Below the pieces are notes generated by a model. That model searched no databases. It was not told the DNA's origin and saw only the letters and a list, made by a program, of their open reading frames with translations. From Bacillota bacterium (GTDB lineage Bacteria; Bacillota; Clostridia; Saccharofermentanales; Saccharofermentanaceae), in the NCBI GenBank assembly GCA_023397475.1, contig JAEWUD010000025.1, positions 1 through 64,000 on the forward strand: a DNA stretch of 64,000 nucleotides, read 5' to 3'. The position numbers were made by a program, and so were the translations under genes. Position 1 is the first letter of the stretch, and every line of letters begins with the position of its first letter. Of the stretch, positions 54,849-63,652 are shown one piece after another.

Positions 54849-56750
54849 GTGTGCCACGCATGGCGATTAACTTGACGGTGAAAGTCCGTTATGGGGGTAT
54901 GTAGTGACCAACCATTTGCTTAAGGCAAGGGTGTCCATTGTGAAGTGGAATCTGAAGGAAGCCGGCGGCAAAGTTCCGACCCGAGGAACACAAATCTTAT
55001 AAGGCGCGAAGTGCAGGGTGAGACTGCCAAACAAGTCAAAGCCCCAAAGCTACACAGATGCGCAAGCGTAAATAAGGCGGGTACATGGAACGAAAGTGAA
55101 TCGTCTTACCGTGGGAGATCTCGCGGACGGGTGGAAACAGAGTAAGAAGCCCGGTTGAAACAAGATTTATCGCGAGAAGTCAGCAGAAGCCATAGTACCC
55201 GCGTGTCGCGACACGCGGGGAAGGGCGGAACCAAAAGAGGTGAGAGTCAATGAAAGCTACGGACGGTGACAAGCAAAAGCACAGACAACTTCGAATCGAA
55301 GGCTATCTGCAAAAGGTACTTGCGGAACAAGGAGAATATGCGGAAGTGTGTACGTCACAAGAGATAGCTGAAAACAACGTCACCGACACGAACGAGCAGA
55401 CGGAAGGCTTGCTCGAGCAAATTCTAGCCGGAGAGAATCTGAATCTAGCCTATAAGCAGGTGAAGAGGAACAAAGGCGCAGGCGGAACCGACGGCATGCA
55501 GGTGGATGAACTTCTACCCTTCCTGAGAGAACACCAGAACGAGCTCGTGCAATCCCTTCGGGACGGTAAATATCGTCCACAACCCGTACGGAGGGTAGAA
55601 ATACCCAAAGACAACGGGAAAACCAGAAAGCTGGGAATACCAACCGTCGTAGACAGGCTTATCCAACAGGCAATATGCCAAGTATTGAACCCAATCTTCG
55701 AGAAACAATTCTCGGACAACAGCTTTGGATTCCGACCGAAACGGAGCGCACACGATGCACTGAAGAGATGCCAGTCCAACATAACAGAGGGCTACAAATA
55801 TGTAGTCGACATGGATTTGGAAAAGTATTTCGACACCGTAAACCAAAGCCGACTCATCCAGATTCTGTCGGAAACGATAAAGGACGGACGGGTGATCTCC
55901 CTGATCCACAAATTCCTGAATGCAGGAGTTATGGTTAAAGGAGCGTTTGAGGAAAGTCCTGAAGGGGTTCCACAAGGCGGGCCACTAAGTCCGCTATTGG
56001 GGAACATTATGTTGAACGAATGTGACAAAGAACTCGAGAAGCGCCGACACCGCTTTACTCGCTATGCAGACGATCTGATGGTCTTCTGCAAGAGCAAGAA
56101 GGCGGCACAACGCACACTTGATCGCATTCTTCCATTCATCGAGGGGAAATTATACCTTAAGGTGAATCGGGAGAAAACCAAAGTCGCACACGTCAACTAC
56201 GTGAAGTACCTAGGTCACAGTTTTTACATTTACCGGGGAGAGGCAAGACTTCGAATCCATCCGAAGAGCATCCAGAAACTAAAGGACAAAGTCCGCCAAA
56301 TAACGGGAAGAAGCAACGGAATGGGAATTCAGGAGCGAAAGGACAGACTCAACCAAGTGGTCAGAGGCTGGACGAATTACTTCAAGCTGGCAGATGCAAA
56401 GAACTTGCTAAAGGAGTTGGACAAGTGGTTAAGAAGTCGGATACGCATGGTAACCTGGAAGCGATGGAAGAAAACAAAGACACGCTACACCAATCTCAAA
56501 CGAGCGGGTGTGGAGGATGAACGGGCGTGGATGTGGGCGAACACAAGAAAAGGCTACTGGCGAACAGTCCATAGCCCCATTTTGTTAAGAGTCCTATCTA
56601 ACGATCTGATTAGACGTGCCGGATATCTCGGTTTTCTGGAATGTTATTCTGCGAAATAATGTGTAAACTTTGGAAGCGCCGTATACCGAACGGTACGTAC
56701 GGTGCTGTGGGAGGTCGCCCGGTCAAATAATGACCGGGCTCCTACCCGAT
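54849..56750 (+). mobile_element. Group II intron, class C-like, with maturase
   Basis: A 1902-bp retroelement. It starts GTGTGCCACGC (GUGYG consensus) and ends in CCTACCCGAT (AY end). A domain V hairpin is visible at about 56675-56706 (AGCGCCGTATAC ... GTACGGTGCT), followed by a GC-rich domain VI with A bulge. The maturase lies at 55250. The element sits right behind a factor-independent terminator, the target preference of bacterial class C introns. It looks complete. Confidence 0.88.
55250..56659 (+). CDS. ltrA: Group II intron reverse transcriptase/maturase
   Basis: A 469-residue intron-encoded protein. Reverse transcriptase motifs occur in order: IPKDNGKTRKLGIPTVVDRLIQQ (RT2-like) near residue 120, DNSFGFRPKRSAHDA, YVVDMDLEKYFDTV near 183, GVPQGGPLSPLLGN near 240 and the YADD box FTRYADDLMVF near 270. 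A maturase X domain follows (RLNQVVRGWTNYFKLAD) with ending RKGYWRTVHSPIL. No HNH endonuclease domain is visible, as is usual for class C. Intact, with AGAGGTGA before the ATG. Confidence 0.94.
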   Translation: MKATDGDKQKHRQLRIEGYLQKVLAEQGEYAEVCTSQEIAENNVTDTNEQTEGLLEQILAGENLNLAYKQVKRNKGAGGTDGMQVDELLPFLREHQNELVQSLRDGKYRPQPVRRVEIPKDNGKTRKLGIPTVVDRLIQQAICQVLNPIFEKQFSDNSFGFRPKRSAHDALKRCQSNITEGYKYVVDMDLEKYFDTVNQSRLIQILSETIKDGRVISLIHKFLNAGVMVKGAFEESPEGVPQGGPLSPLLGNIMLNECDKELEKRRHRFTRYADDLMVFCKSKKAAQRTLDRILPFIEGKLYLKVNREKTKVAHVNYVKYLGHSFYIYRGEARLRIHPKSIQKLKDKVRQITGRSNGMGIQERKDRLNQVVRGWTNYFKLADAKNLLKELDKWLRSRIRMVTWKRWKKTKTRYTNLKRAGVEDERAWMWANTRKGYWRTVHSPILLRVLSNDLIRRAGYLGFLECYSAK

Positions 56751-56824
56751 TAACTCCGGACCAAAATTGATCAAGGACGCCGGGCGATAATTGACCATGA
56801 AGAGTTGGAATAGAATTGACCACT

Positions 56825-57773
56825 TTGAAAGATTATCTGAAACCATTGCGACCCGTAACGATAAAGAAGGACCTGTTGTGCGTCGTTATGAGACTAGAGC
56901 GGGCAGCCAGGTACAGAAAAACTGGGGAATCTGTAAGTATCTGAATCCGTACAATCGAACTCGGTGGTAGCCTGCTTCGTCATGGTCCTGGGATTTAGCC
57001 GAGTACGTTACATTGAGTTTTGTAAGCGCTGCGATCTGGGAAGCTTACAACGATGCTGTGTTAACGCGTTCGAGTACTTCGGAGGCGTTCCTGACGTGTT
57101 ACTAACGGACCATATGAAGACGGTAATTACGCAGGTGGATCACGGACAGGCGGTATGGCAACAAGGATTTCAGCAATTTGCTATGGAACTTGGCTTTGTT
57201 CCCAAGGTCTGCCGCGTACGGCGTCCTCAAACAAAGGGAAAAGTAGAGCGTCTGGTACAGTATGTGAAGAGAAATTTCATGCCGGGTAGAACCTTTGTTG
57301 ATGTAGACGATCTCAACGCACAAGCGCGACACTGGATGACCATTGCAAATAGCAAAGTACACGGAACTACCGGACAGATACCGCTATTCGAATTGTCGTT
57401 GGAGAGGTTGAAAGAGCTGCCGCAGGATGGTCGACATCTCGAATATACGTGGGAGTACAGGAAAGTATCCAACGATGGTTTTGTGAGCTTTGACGGCGTA
57501 CGGTATGGCGTGAAGTGGCACTATTGCGGACAAGTCCTGAAGGCCAAACAAGTTGAGCAGAAGCTATATCTGGAGAATTTTGAAGGAGAAATCGTCCAAG
57601 TACATGAGATCTGCCGAACGAGTAGAAAGTATGTGTATGCTCTCGGTCAATATGACGGTCTCCTTCTAGCAGAAGGACAGCCGAAGCCGCCGGCGTACGG
57701 GCGCCAGATCGGTCATGCAGAGGTCACTATTCGTAATCTTACCGACTATGCGGCATTTGCAGGAGGATTCTGA
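56825..57773 (+). pseudogene. istA: IS21 transposase IstA, truncated and frameshifted
   Basis: A full IstA has an N-terminal helix-turn-helix and a DDE domain, together 400-500 residues. Here the N-terminal part is missing. A remnant reads LKDYLKPLRP from 56825, then RRYETRAGSQVQKNWG in another frame, then VACFVMVLGFSRVRYIEF in a third, so at least two frameshifts exist. The first DDE aspartate (QVDWG in relatives) reads QKNWG. The long C-terminal ORF (56964-57773) keeps TDHMKT and the second half, including KGKVERLVQYVKRNF. Not functional on its own. Confidence 0.85.
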
Positions 57774-57775
57774 CA

Positions 57776-58567
57776 ATGGTGGAGTTAGAACATGCCTTTG
57801 ATCTATTGAACCAACTCAGCCTGCCAATCTCCGCGAATGTTCTGGACGCCTGCTTGGACAATGCTGCGAAGGCGGACAGTACCTATCTCATCTTTCTAAC
57901 AAACCTGTTGGAAGCAGAAGTCTTATCTCGACAGCAGCGCAGTCTTGAAACTCGACTCAAACTCTCGCGGCTTCCACCAAAAAAAGATCTGACGAACTTT
58001 GAATTCAGTTTGCAGCCGACGATCGATGAGCGGCAGATCCGCGAACTGGAAACGCTAGCATTTGTTCACAGACAAGAGAATGCCATTTTTTTGGGACCTC
58101 CCGGAGTAGGCAAAAGTCACCTTGGTATTGGGCTCTGTCTGGAAGGCATACGGAAAGGGATGACGGTTTATTTTACCAGCATGGACAAACTACTTGCAGA
58201 TCTATCCAAGGCGCAGAACGAAGGGAAACTCAGTCGTCGTTGGAAAGTCTACCAACGGCCGGACATCTTGATGATTGATGAGATTGGATACACGAATCTG
58301 AATCGAATGACAGGAAATCTGTTTTTCCAGCTTGTATGTTCACGATACGAGAAAGGAAGTATGATCCTGACAAGCAACAAAGGGTTTGGTGACTGGGGTG
58401 AATTGATGAGCGATACGGCTCTTGCTACCGCGTTCCTAGACCGATTATTGCACCACGCGCACGTTGTAAATATCCGAGGAGACAGCTACCGAATGAAAGA
58501 ACGAAGAAAGACTGGCGGGACATTTCTTCCGGCCCCGCCAACAGAGGCAGTAAACCGTGATGCGTAG
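57776..58567 (+). CDS. istB: IS21 helper ATPase IstB
   Basis: A 263-residue AAA+ protein that aids IS21 transposition by interacting with IstA. Walker A GPPGVGKSHLGIGL is near residue 110, Walker B ILMIDEIGYTN near 170. It starts two bases after the istA stop, the usual coupled arrangement. The frame is intact over the family length, although its partner is broken. It resembles DnaC but its context and sequence identify it as IstB. Confidence 0.9.
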   Translation: MVELEHAFDLLNQLSLPISANVLDACLDNAAKADSTYLIFLTNLLEAEVLSRQQRSLETRLKLSRLPPKKDLTNFEFSLQPTIDERQIRELETLAFVHRQENAIFLGPPGVGKSHLGIGLCLEGIRKGMTVYFTSMDKLLADLSKAQNEGKLSRRWKVYQRPDILMIDEIGYTNLNRMTGNLFFQLVCSRYEKGSMILTSNKGFGDWGELMSDTALATAFLDRLLHHAHVVNIRGDSYRMKERRKTGGTFLPAPPTEAVNRDA

Positions 58568-58751
58568 GGTGGTCAATTTTAAACCGGCGGAAGATGGTCA
58601 AAATTAGCCCGGCTCTACTGGTCAAAATAAATCCGGCGTTGACATTCCAACACACGCACTGGGTGAAGATTCGAAGCAACATCGCCTATCGCTCATAATC
58701 ACGACCGCTACCTATCCGGATACTAAACTTTAAATAATCCTTGTCAGCCAT

Positions 58752-58785
58752 AAAAAATGCACCTTCATATCAACGAGGGTGCATT
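58752..58785 (-). terminator. Terminator behind the minor pilin operon
   Basis: Read leftward, AATGCACC pairs with GGTGCATT and is followed by TTTTTTA, 33 bases past the stop at 58818. Confidence 0.85.
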
Positions 58786-58817
58786 CAAAAAGAATCTAAT
58801 CGATATTAAATCTTCTG

Positions 58818-59402
58818 TTATGGAAAAGTCTTCGTTCGAATCTTAAGGACATCTCCTGATCCGGTTGAAGTGTCTTTGACATTGGGCATGAAAATTGTTC
58901 GCGTTAACGTATAGTACAACGTGTTGTCAGAATTGTCATATATCTGAAGAGTTACGGTAATAGTCGAATTATTTATCTGGTACGAAGGCTTAATAATCCA
59001 TTTATTCTTAGAAGTTCCTGTACTACTATCCTTTACTGTAAATTGGTCGAGATGAATTCCTGTCTTAAGAGTAACACCATCATAATACATCAAATCACTT
59101 GACGTCGGATCAAAATAGGCGCTCTTCGTGTATCCCTCGCCGGCATCCGTTGCATTGATCGTAATATTCGGATATGAGGCAGCCTTGACCTTGTCAGCAT
59201 TAGCAAGCATATTAGCGATGCCGGTCATATTCAACTCAGCGTAATCCTTGGCGTCATTAACCACGACTACATTCGCATGTGATGAATTGATTATCAAGAA
59301 TGTTCCCCAGACAATCGTCATCATTACGACCATAATCGCCATGGCAATCAGGATCTCAATTAGCGTAAAGCCAAGTTTAGTCTTCGTAGAAACCTGTCTC
59401 AT
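58818..59402 (-). CDS. Minor pseudopilin (PilW/GspJ-like) with prepilin signal
   Basis: A 194-residue protein starting MRQVSTKTKLGFTLIEILIAMA. The G-FTLIE box is cut by a prepilin peptidase and the following helix anchors it. The rest is beta-rich and polar, as in minor pseudopilins that initiate pilus or secretion assembly. It is the last gene of the leftward pilin group, and the IS21 and intron lie behind it. Confidence 0.83.
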   Translation of the reverse strand: MRQVSTKTKLGFTLIEILIAMAIMVVMMTIVWGTFLIINSSHANVVVVNDAKDYAELNMTGIANMLANADKVKAASYPNITINATDAGEGYTKSAYFDPTSSDLMYYDGVTLKTGIHLDQFTVKDSSTGTSKNKWIIKPSYQINNSTITVTLQIYDNSDNTLYYTLTRTIFMPNVKDTSTGSGDVLKIRTKTFP

Positions 59403-59445
59403 AGTTAATCTCCGCAGAATATATGTAACACCTCATTCGCAGGGG

Positions 59446-59844
59446 TTACGGGCTTGGTGTAATATGAGTAAAAGCATATCGATGTGTCGTAACTAAACCG
59501 GAATCATCTTCGGCATCCATAACCGTCGGAGGCACAGGATTTACTTCAGTTGACTTTACCGGGATACTTATAACCCCTGAACCTATGCCAACGGGCGGTG
59601 TGAAGGTTATTGTCGTTGCTGTTCCCGATGCAGTATTAGGGAAGGCAAGTGCCTCGTTTGCAGTACTGTTCGCTGAATTGGCCGACTTCTGGAAATTGGC
59701 CGTATTTGTTGAGAGCTTCAGCGTTGACATGAACCCTTGATACACAATGAGGGTAATGATCAGCAGAAGAGCAACAGAAAGCATTGTCTCTAAAAGCGTA
59801 AAACCGCGCTTGCTCTTATGAAATAATCTATTTAATGAATTCAT
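59446..59844 (-). CDS. Minor pseudopilin (PilV/GspI-like) with prepilin signal
   Basis: 132 residues with the start at 59844, supported by GGAGGA upstream. RGFTLLETMLSVALLLII is the prepilin cleavage and helix region, with the conserved glutamate at +5. The remaining chain is Ser/Thr/Asn-rich and short. It belongs to the same transcription group as its neighbours (43-base gap). Confidence 0.82.
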   Translation of the reverse strand: MNSLNRLFHKSKRGFTLLETMLSVALLLIITLIVYQGFMSTLKLSTNTANFQKSANSANSTANEALAFPNTASGTATTITFTPPVGIGSGVISIPVKSTEVNPVPPTVMDAEDDSGLVTTHRYAFTHITPSP

Positions 59845-59867
59845 GAAAATATCCTCCGAAATCGATA

Positions 59868-60083
59868 TCAATATCCGAGATCGATAAAGTTCTCATTGAT
59901 CTCTTTGTTCTTATTCGAAAAGGAATTCTGCTCGTTTGAGAAATCAGATGCGACACTCCTGGCTTGCGATAAATAACTGGAAATTCCAATAAGAACCACT
60001 GCAGCCAAAATTACGATAATGCCGATAACAAGCACCATCTCAACCAAAGTAAAACCCTTCTTGTTCTTCGGCAGTTTAAGCAT
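59868..60083 (-). CDS. Short type IV pilin-like protein (second pilin)
   Basis: The start at 60083 (MLKLPKNKKGFTLVEM) has GGAGG eight bases upstream and gives 71 residues. The cleavage box is KKGFTLVE, then a hydrophobic helix VLVIGIIVILAAVVLIGI. Only about 40 residues follow the helix, so the globular head is minimal. It resembles the 67-residue pilin at 60396 closely in its first 45 residues, suggesting duplication. Confidence 0.82.
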   Translation of the reverse strand: MLKLPKNKKGFTLVEMVLVIGIIVILAAVVLIGISSYLSQARSVASDFSNEQNSFSNKNKEINENFIDLGY

Positions 60084-60334
60084 ACCCAATGCCTCCATGT
60101 TCACAAGTCCACATATTTCCACACTCATTATATCATAGAGGTTACAATTTGTGGAACGAATTCCTAAATTAACTTTTAAATATTGAGTAAGAATCTACTA
60201 TAAGTTCAGGAAAATTGAAGATATCGAAAAAAGTGATGAAACACGTATTACATCTCTGAAATTAGCGATTAATGAAATGTGGCTGAAATGCGAAGAAATG
60301 AACGAAATAACATATAAACGGCGAAGAAGAAAAA

Positions 60335-60363
60335 GAGAGAGCACCATCATGGTGCTCTCTCTC
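60335..60363 (-). terminator. Terminator after the first pilin gene
   Basis: Perfect stem GAGAGCACC/GGTGCTCTC with extended GA/TC tails; read leftward it is followed by CTTTTTCTTCTT. It separates the pilM-N-O-pilin unit from the second pilin group. The rest of the 60084-60395 gap shows nothing further. Confidence 0.82.
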
Positions 60364-60395
60364 ATCGATCAGAAAATCATCAGACCTAGACTGGA

Positions 60396-60599
60396 TTAGC
60401 GAAGCAGAGACTCGATCTGATTCGACAGGCTCGTGATAGAATTATTGTGCGCGGACATCTTGGCAGCAGCAGACTGAGCATTCTGGATGTATGTACCGAT
60501 ACCAATGAGCATAACAGCCGCAAGGATAACGATAATAGCGATAACCAGAACCATCTCAATAAGTGTGAAACCCTTCTTGCTCTTCTGAATCTTCTTCAT
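60396..60599 (-). CDS. Short type IV pilin-like protein (first pilin)
   Basis: 67 residues, start at 60599 with GAGGAGGG upstream. Sequence begins MKKIQKSKKGFTLIEM and continues with a helix VLVIAIIVILAAVMLIGI, the classic pilin N-terminus. The head is only ~25 residues, so this could be a very small major pilin or pseudopilin. It is next to pilO and ends the longer operon, the usual place of a major pilin. Confidence 0.84.
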   Translation of the reverse strand: MKKIQKSKKGFTLIEMVLVIAIIVILAAVMLIGIGTYIQNAQSAAAKMSAHNNSITSLSNQIESLLR

Positions 60600-60708
60600 G
60601 TAATAAGCCCTCCTCAAATTTTTAATTGTATCTACATTATAACACGGGTGTGAAAGAAATCAACACCAAATATGAAAAAACTTCACAAAATTATGGACAA
60701 ATTGAAAA

Positions 60709-61563
60709 CTAGGCGGCAGGAGTTTGGGTAGTATCTGTTTGCTCCGCATCTCCTGTTATTTGCGCTATCTGCTGCTCCTCTGGCGATGCTGATCCTGTTG
60801 TATAGGAAGCAAAAGGCAGATATGTAGAACTGGATTCTAGAACATTTGGAAGACACATCCAGTAGGGAGTACCGACCAAACCACCCAGTGTCGCATCGGG
60901 GCGCGTCCAGTTCACGTAAGGATGTGTAAGATCAGGTGCGGATACCCGATTCGGAATATTAAAAGCGTAGAAACTCACGAGAACTTCAAAATACTGAAAT
61001 CCTTCGCCTGTATCCTCCATCATAATCTCCGAAACTCGTATCGCTTCAGGATCCTCATCCTCGATATCCTTTACTGCTTGAATAAATTGATCATAACCTA
61101 CATAGGGTATACCGCCATTAGTTATACCATCCGTGCCTGAGACACGCAGTCGAACCTGGATGCAGCTCGTAGAGTTCTGACTGTATGAACCATCCGGATA
61201 AATGATGCTATCATCGCCACCTTCAGGATACTTTGTCATGACCTTGGTAACGTACTTCATCCCGTGCTCATTAAAAATCGAGACCATTTTCTCGGTCACA
61301 ATCTCAGTATTCAGATAGGGTAGAAGACTATTTTCCAAGGTTACAATATTATCTTTCAATGTTTTTTGTGTGTCTTCCAGCATCGACACACTATTCATGA
61401 TGGCTCTATTTGCCGCATCCTGCTGAACAAGGATATCATACTCAGCCTTGCTGGCATCGAGTTGATTGCGAATCGGCGTCAGGAATAAAAACCAAAATAT
61501 TGCGAATAAAACGAGTCCTATAATTGCTGAGAAGAGGATGACCTCACGTTTGTTCATCTTCAT
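60709..61563 (-). CDS. pilO: Type IV pilus assembly protein PilO-like
   Basis: A 284-residue protein with a single N-terminal helix (~9-28, LFSAIIGLVLFAIFWFLFL), then a coiled coil (~30-80) and a ferredoxin-like periplasmic-type domain. This is the PilO layout. The assignment relies mostly on its place after pilM and pilN and on topology; sequence is divergent. The tail is Thr/Gln-rich. It starts within three bases of the pilN stop. Confidence 0.72.
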   Translation of the reverse strand: MKMNKREVILFSAIIGLVLFAIFWFLFLTPIRNQLDASKAEYDILVQQDAANRAIMNSVSMLEDTQKTLKDNIVTLENSLLPYLNTEIVTEKMVSIFNEHGMKYVTKVMTKYPEGGDDSIIYPDGSYSQNSTSCIQVRLRVSGTDGITNGGIPYVGYDQFIQAVKDIEDEDPEAIRVSEIMMEDTGEGFQYFEVLVSFYAFNIPNRVSAPDLTHPYVNWTRPDATLGGLVGTPYWMCLPNVLESSSTYLPFASYTTGSASPEEQQIAQITGDAEQTDTTQTPAA

Positions 61564-61565
61564 AG

Positions 61566-62474
61566 TTACTTTGTCACCTCCGTATTGGCTACTTGCGGAG
61601 CGTAGTAGAGAGTAATAGTTACATCCGAGGTTACGATACCCTCAATGGAATCTGCCGCTTGGATACTCGCGAGTTTATCGCCGATAATCTCCTGGCCATT
61701 CACGATAATTCGAGTTAGTGTATAAGTCTTGCTGTCGAGTGTAGTAAAGCTCATTATTCCGTCTACTTTATAGGTATCACCAATCTGATATGCTGTGTTT
61801 TCGATTGCGGCTAAAGGCTCTTGTGTAGCATCATCGATTTCACGATTTATACTAACCGAATAACTTGAATTCACATAACAAGTGATTGTGAAATTATACT
61901 TGTATGCCAATATATAGTCGATATCAGCAGCATCCATGTCGTTTGTAACTTGATCAATGAAATCAATTTCTACGCGAGAGAACAGACTTTCTTTGGACAA
62001 AGAAGCGAGAAAATCCATTGGCGCGAAGTTTGTGAAAGAATCACCTTGAAGTGTAATCTTACCTTCCTTGAAGCTGAAATCCGTCAGTATAACGTCTTTC
62101 GGCAAACTTCTCGCGATAACGTCCATATAACTGGAATCAACATAATCTCTGGCATCAATATTCAAGTATAAATATGAAATATCATAATATTCTTGGTTTA
62201 AAGTGTTGAGTTGACTGTTCAAATTGGCGTAATCGGTAAGCTTCTGTTGATACTCCGGTGATTGCATCTGCGCGTTTAATGTATCGATATCATTGCGAAT
62301 AGAGACGGCTTGAAGAAAGAATACACCGTACACCATGACTCCGATAACAATAAATCCGAGAAAAATTATCAGAATCATCGACATATAGGATCCGACTTGA
62401 CCGCCGGAGCCTCCGAATTCTGAAAAAAAGTTCATGTCCTTCTTGGACTCTTCCAGCTTCCTGTTGTTTGCCAT
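61566..62474 (-). CDS. pilN: Type IV pilus assembly protein PilN-like
   Basis: A 302-residue bitopic protein. About 30 cytoplasmic residues (NFFSEFGGSGGQV) precede a helix at ~30-52, followed by a coiled coil (NDIDTLNAQMQSP, ~57-90) and an extracytoplasmic domain. The short N-terminal tail would bind PilM. It is somewhat longer than usual PilN (~190) through a C-terminal extension. Eleven bases separate it from pilM. Confidence 0.75.
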   Translation of the reverse strand: MANNRKLEESKKDMNFFSEFGGSGGQVGSYMSMILIIFLGFIVIGVMVYGVFFLQAVSIRNDIDTLNAQMQSPEYQQKLTDYANLNSQLNTLNQEYYDISYLYLNIDARDYVDSSYMDVIARSLPKDVILTDFSFKEGKITLQGDSFTNFAPMDFLASLSKESLFSRVEIDFIDQVTNDMDAADIDYILAYKYNFTITCYVNSSYSVSINREIDDATQEPLAAIENTAYQIGDTYKVDGIMSFTTLDSKTYTLTRIIVNGQEIIGDKLASIQAADSIEGIVTSDVTITLYYAPQVANTEVTK

Positions 62475-62484
62475 ATGTACCCCC

Positions 62485-63612
62485 TCAACCTTCTCTAATC
62501 AGAGCGCCGCAGGCATTGACATACTCTGCAAGCTCGAAGTCTTTCGGAGCAACAACTGTACTTAACGAAGTAAGAACCTCAACCTGTGTGCCGAGTTGGC
62601 GAGAGAGTTCTTTATCCATCTTCTTATACAGCGCGCCGCTTCCATAGAGAAAACATGTGCTTATGCTATCAAGGCGGTATTTCGAGATAGAGAACTGAGC
62701 TGTTCGAGAAACCGCATCTGTCAAACTCTTGAAATAGGAGGTGACAGCACTGTTAAGTGCCGGCTCTTCTTTTACCGTCTCATTCCAAACATCAATATCG
62801 GAGATGCTCATCGCTTTAACGCTCTCGCCCTTTACCACTTGCAGACGACGTGTAAGAATCGACGACTTATCTGCGGCATTTGACTGAACTTTCTTTATCG
62901 ATTCCGCAACCTGGCGAATATTGTTGTGACCAAACTGCAGACGACGTGAAAGCACAGGGAAACCTTTGTCAAGTACGGTAATATTTGTTGTACGGCTACT
63001 TAACTCGATCAAGAGCAATGTGTTTGTCTCGATGTTTGTCTGTCCGTTAATCAATCCAGAACGGAACAACTTCCGAACGGAGTTCGGATTCACGTCGAGA
63101 GCGATCGGTGTTAAAGCGCATGTCTTCATTAATTCACGAAGATCAACCGCTATTTCACGCGGAATCGCGGTTGCTCTCACTTTGTACTTCGTCTGTTTGG
63201 TTTCTTCATCAATTACCGACCCGTAAATAATGTACTCGACAAGCATGTCGCGATTTGTACCGCTCTGTCCAAGAATCTCGTAATGAACCATGTCACGTAA
63301 TTGCTCCGCCTTTACAGACGGCAATTCAAGATCCTTTGTGTGAAGAAAGCTTCCTTCCGTTGTTAGGATCGCTTTCTTGGTACTGATGTCCAATTTGGCC
63401 AGCGTGTTTTTGAGGGACATAACGACGCCAAACTGATCGCCGACTACCCCATCTGTGATTGTTTCCGTCTCGAGCTGAATGATGCTCGATTTCTCGATCT
63501 GCAATAGGCGACTCTTCCGATTATAGCTACCTTGAACGAGTCGAAGATTCGAACTCGAGGTATCGATGGCCATATCGGAGGATGAAGCTATCCTGCTTAA
63601 TGTGCTCCCCAT
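62485..63612 (-). CDS. pilM: Type IV pilus assembly ATPase-like protein PilM
   Basis: A 375-residue cytoplasmic protein of the actin-like fold that links PilN to the motor. It begins with an IDTSSSNLRLVQG strand, has LLIELSSRTTNITVLD near residue 205 as the second phosphate-binding loop, and a VEVLTSLS segment near the end. These fit the PilM/FtsA-like pattern. AAAGGAGA precedes the ATG. Genes pilC, M, N and O stand in conventional order. Confidence 0.82.
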   Translation of the reverse strand: MGSTLSRIASSSDMAIDTSSSNLRLVQGSYNRKSRLLQIEKSSIIQLETETITDGVVGDQFGVVMSLKNTLAKLDISTKKAILTTEGSFLHTKDLELPSVKAEQLRDMVHYEILGQSGTNRDMLVEYIIYGSVIDEETKQTKYKVRATAIPREIAVDLRELMKTCALTPIALDVNPNSVRKLFRSGLINGQTNIETNTLLLIELSSRTTNITVLDKGFPVLSRRLQFGHNNIRQVAESIKKVQSNAADKSSILTRRLQVVKGESVKAMSISDIDVWNETVKEEPALNSAVTSYFKSLTDAVSRTAQFSISKYRLDSISTCFLYGSGALYKKMDKELSRQLGTQVEVLTSLSTVVAPKDFELAEYVNACGALIREG

Positions 63613-63652
63613 ATTTTTCTTCTCCTTTCGGGTTATCCATGGTTACATTAGG

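Larger units (their letters stand above)
56751..58645 (+). mobile_element. IS21-family insertion sequence, partly decayed
   Basis: The element abuts the intron. Both ends carry degenerate repeats containing AATTGACCA or its complement: near 56762, 56787 and 56812 on the left and 58571, 58595 and 58620 on the right, with CCGG blocks. This multi-repeat end is typical of IS21. It encodes a broken IstA and an apparently complete IstB. No flanking direct repeat could be fixed because the left junction adjoins the intron. Confidence 0.82.

Noticed and set aside
56964..57773. Reading the long istA frame as a complete transposase
   Set aside because: It lacks the helix-turn-helix region and the first catalytic aspartate. 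Upstream remnants in other frames show that the gene is broken.
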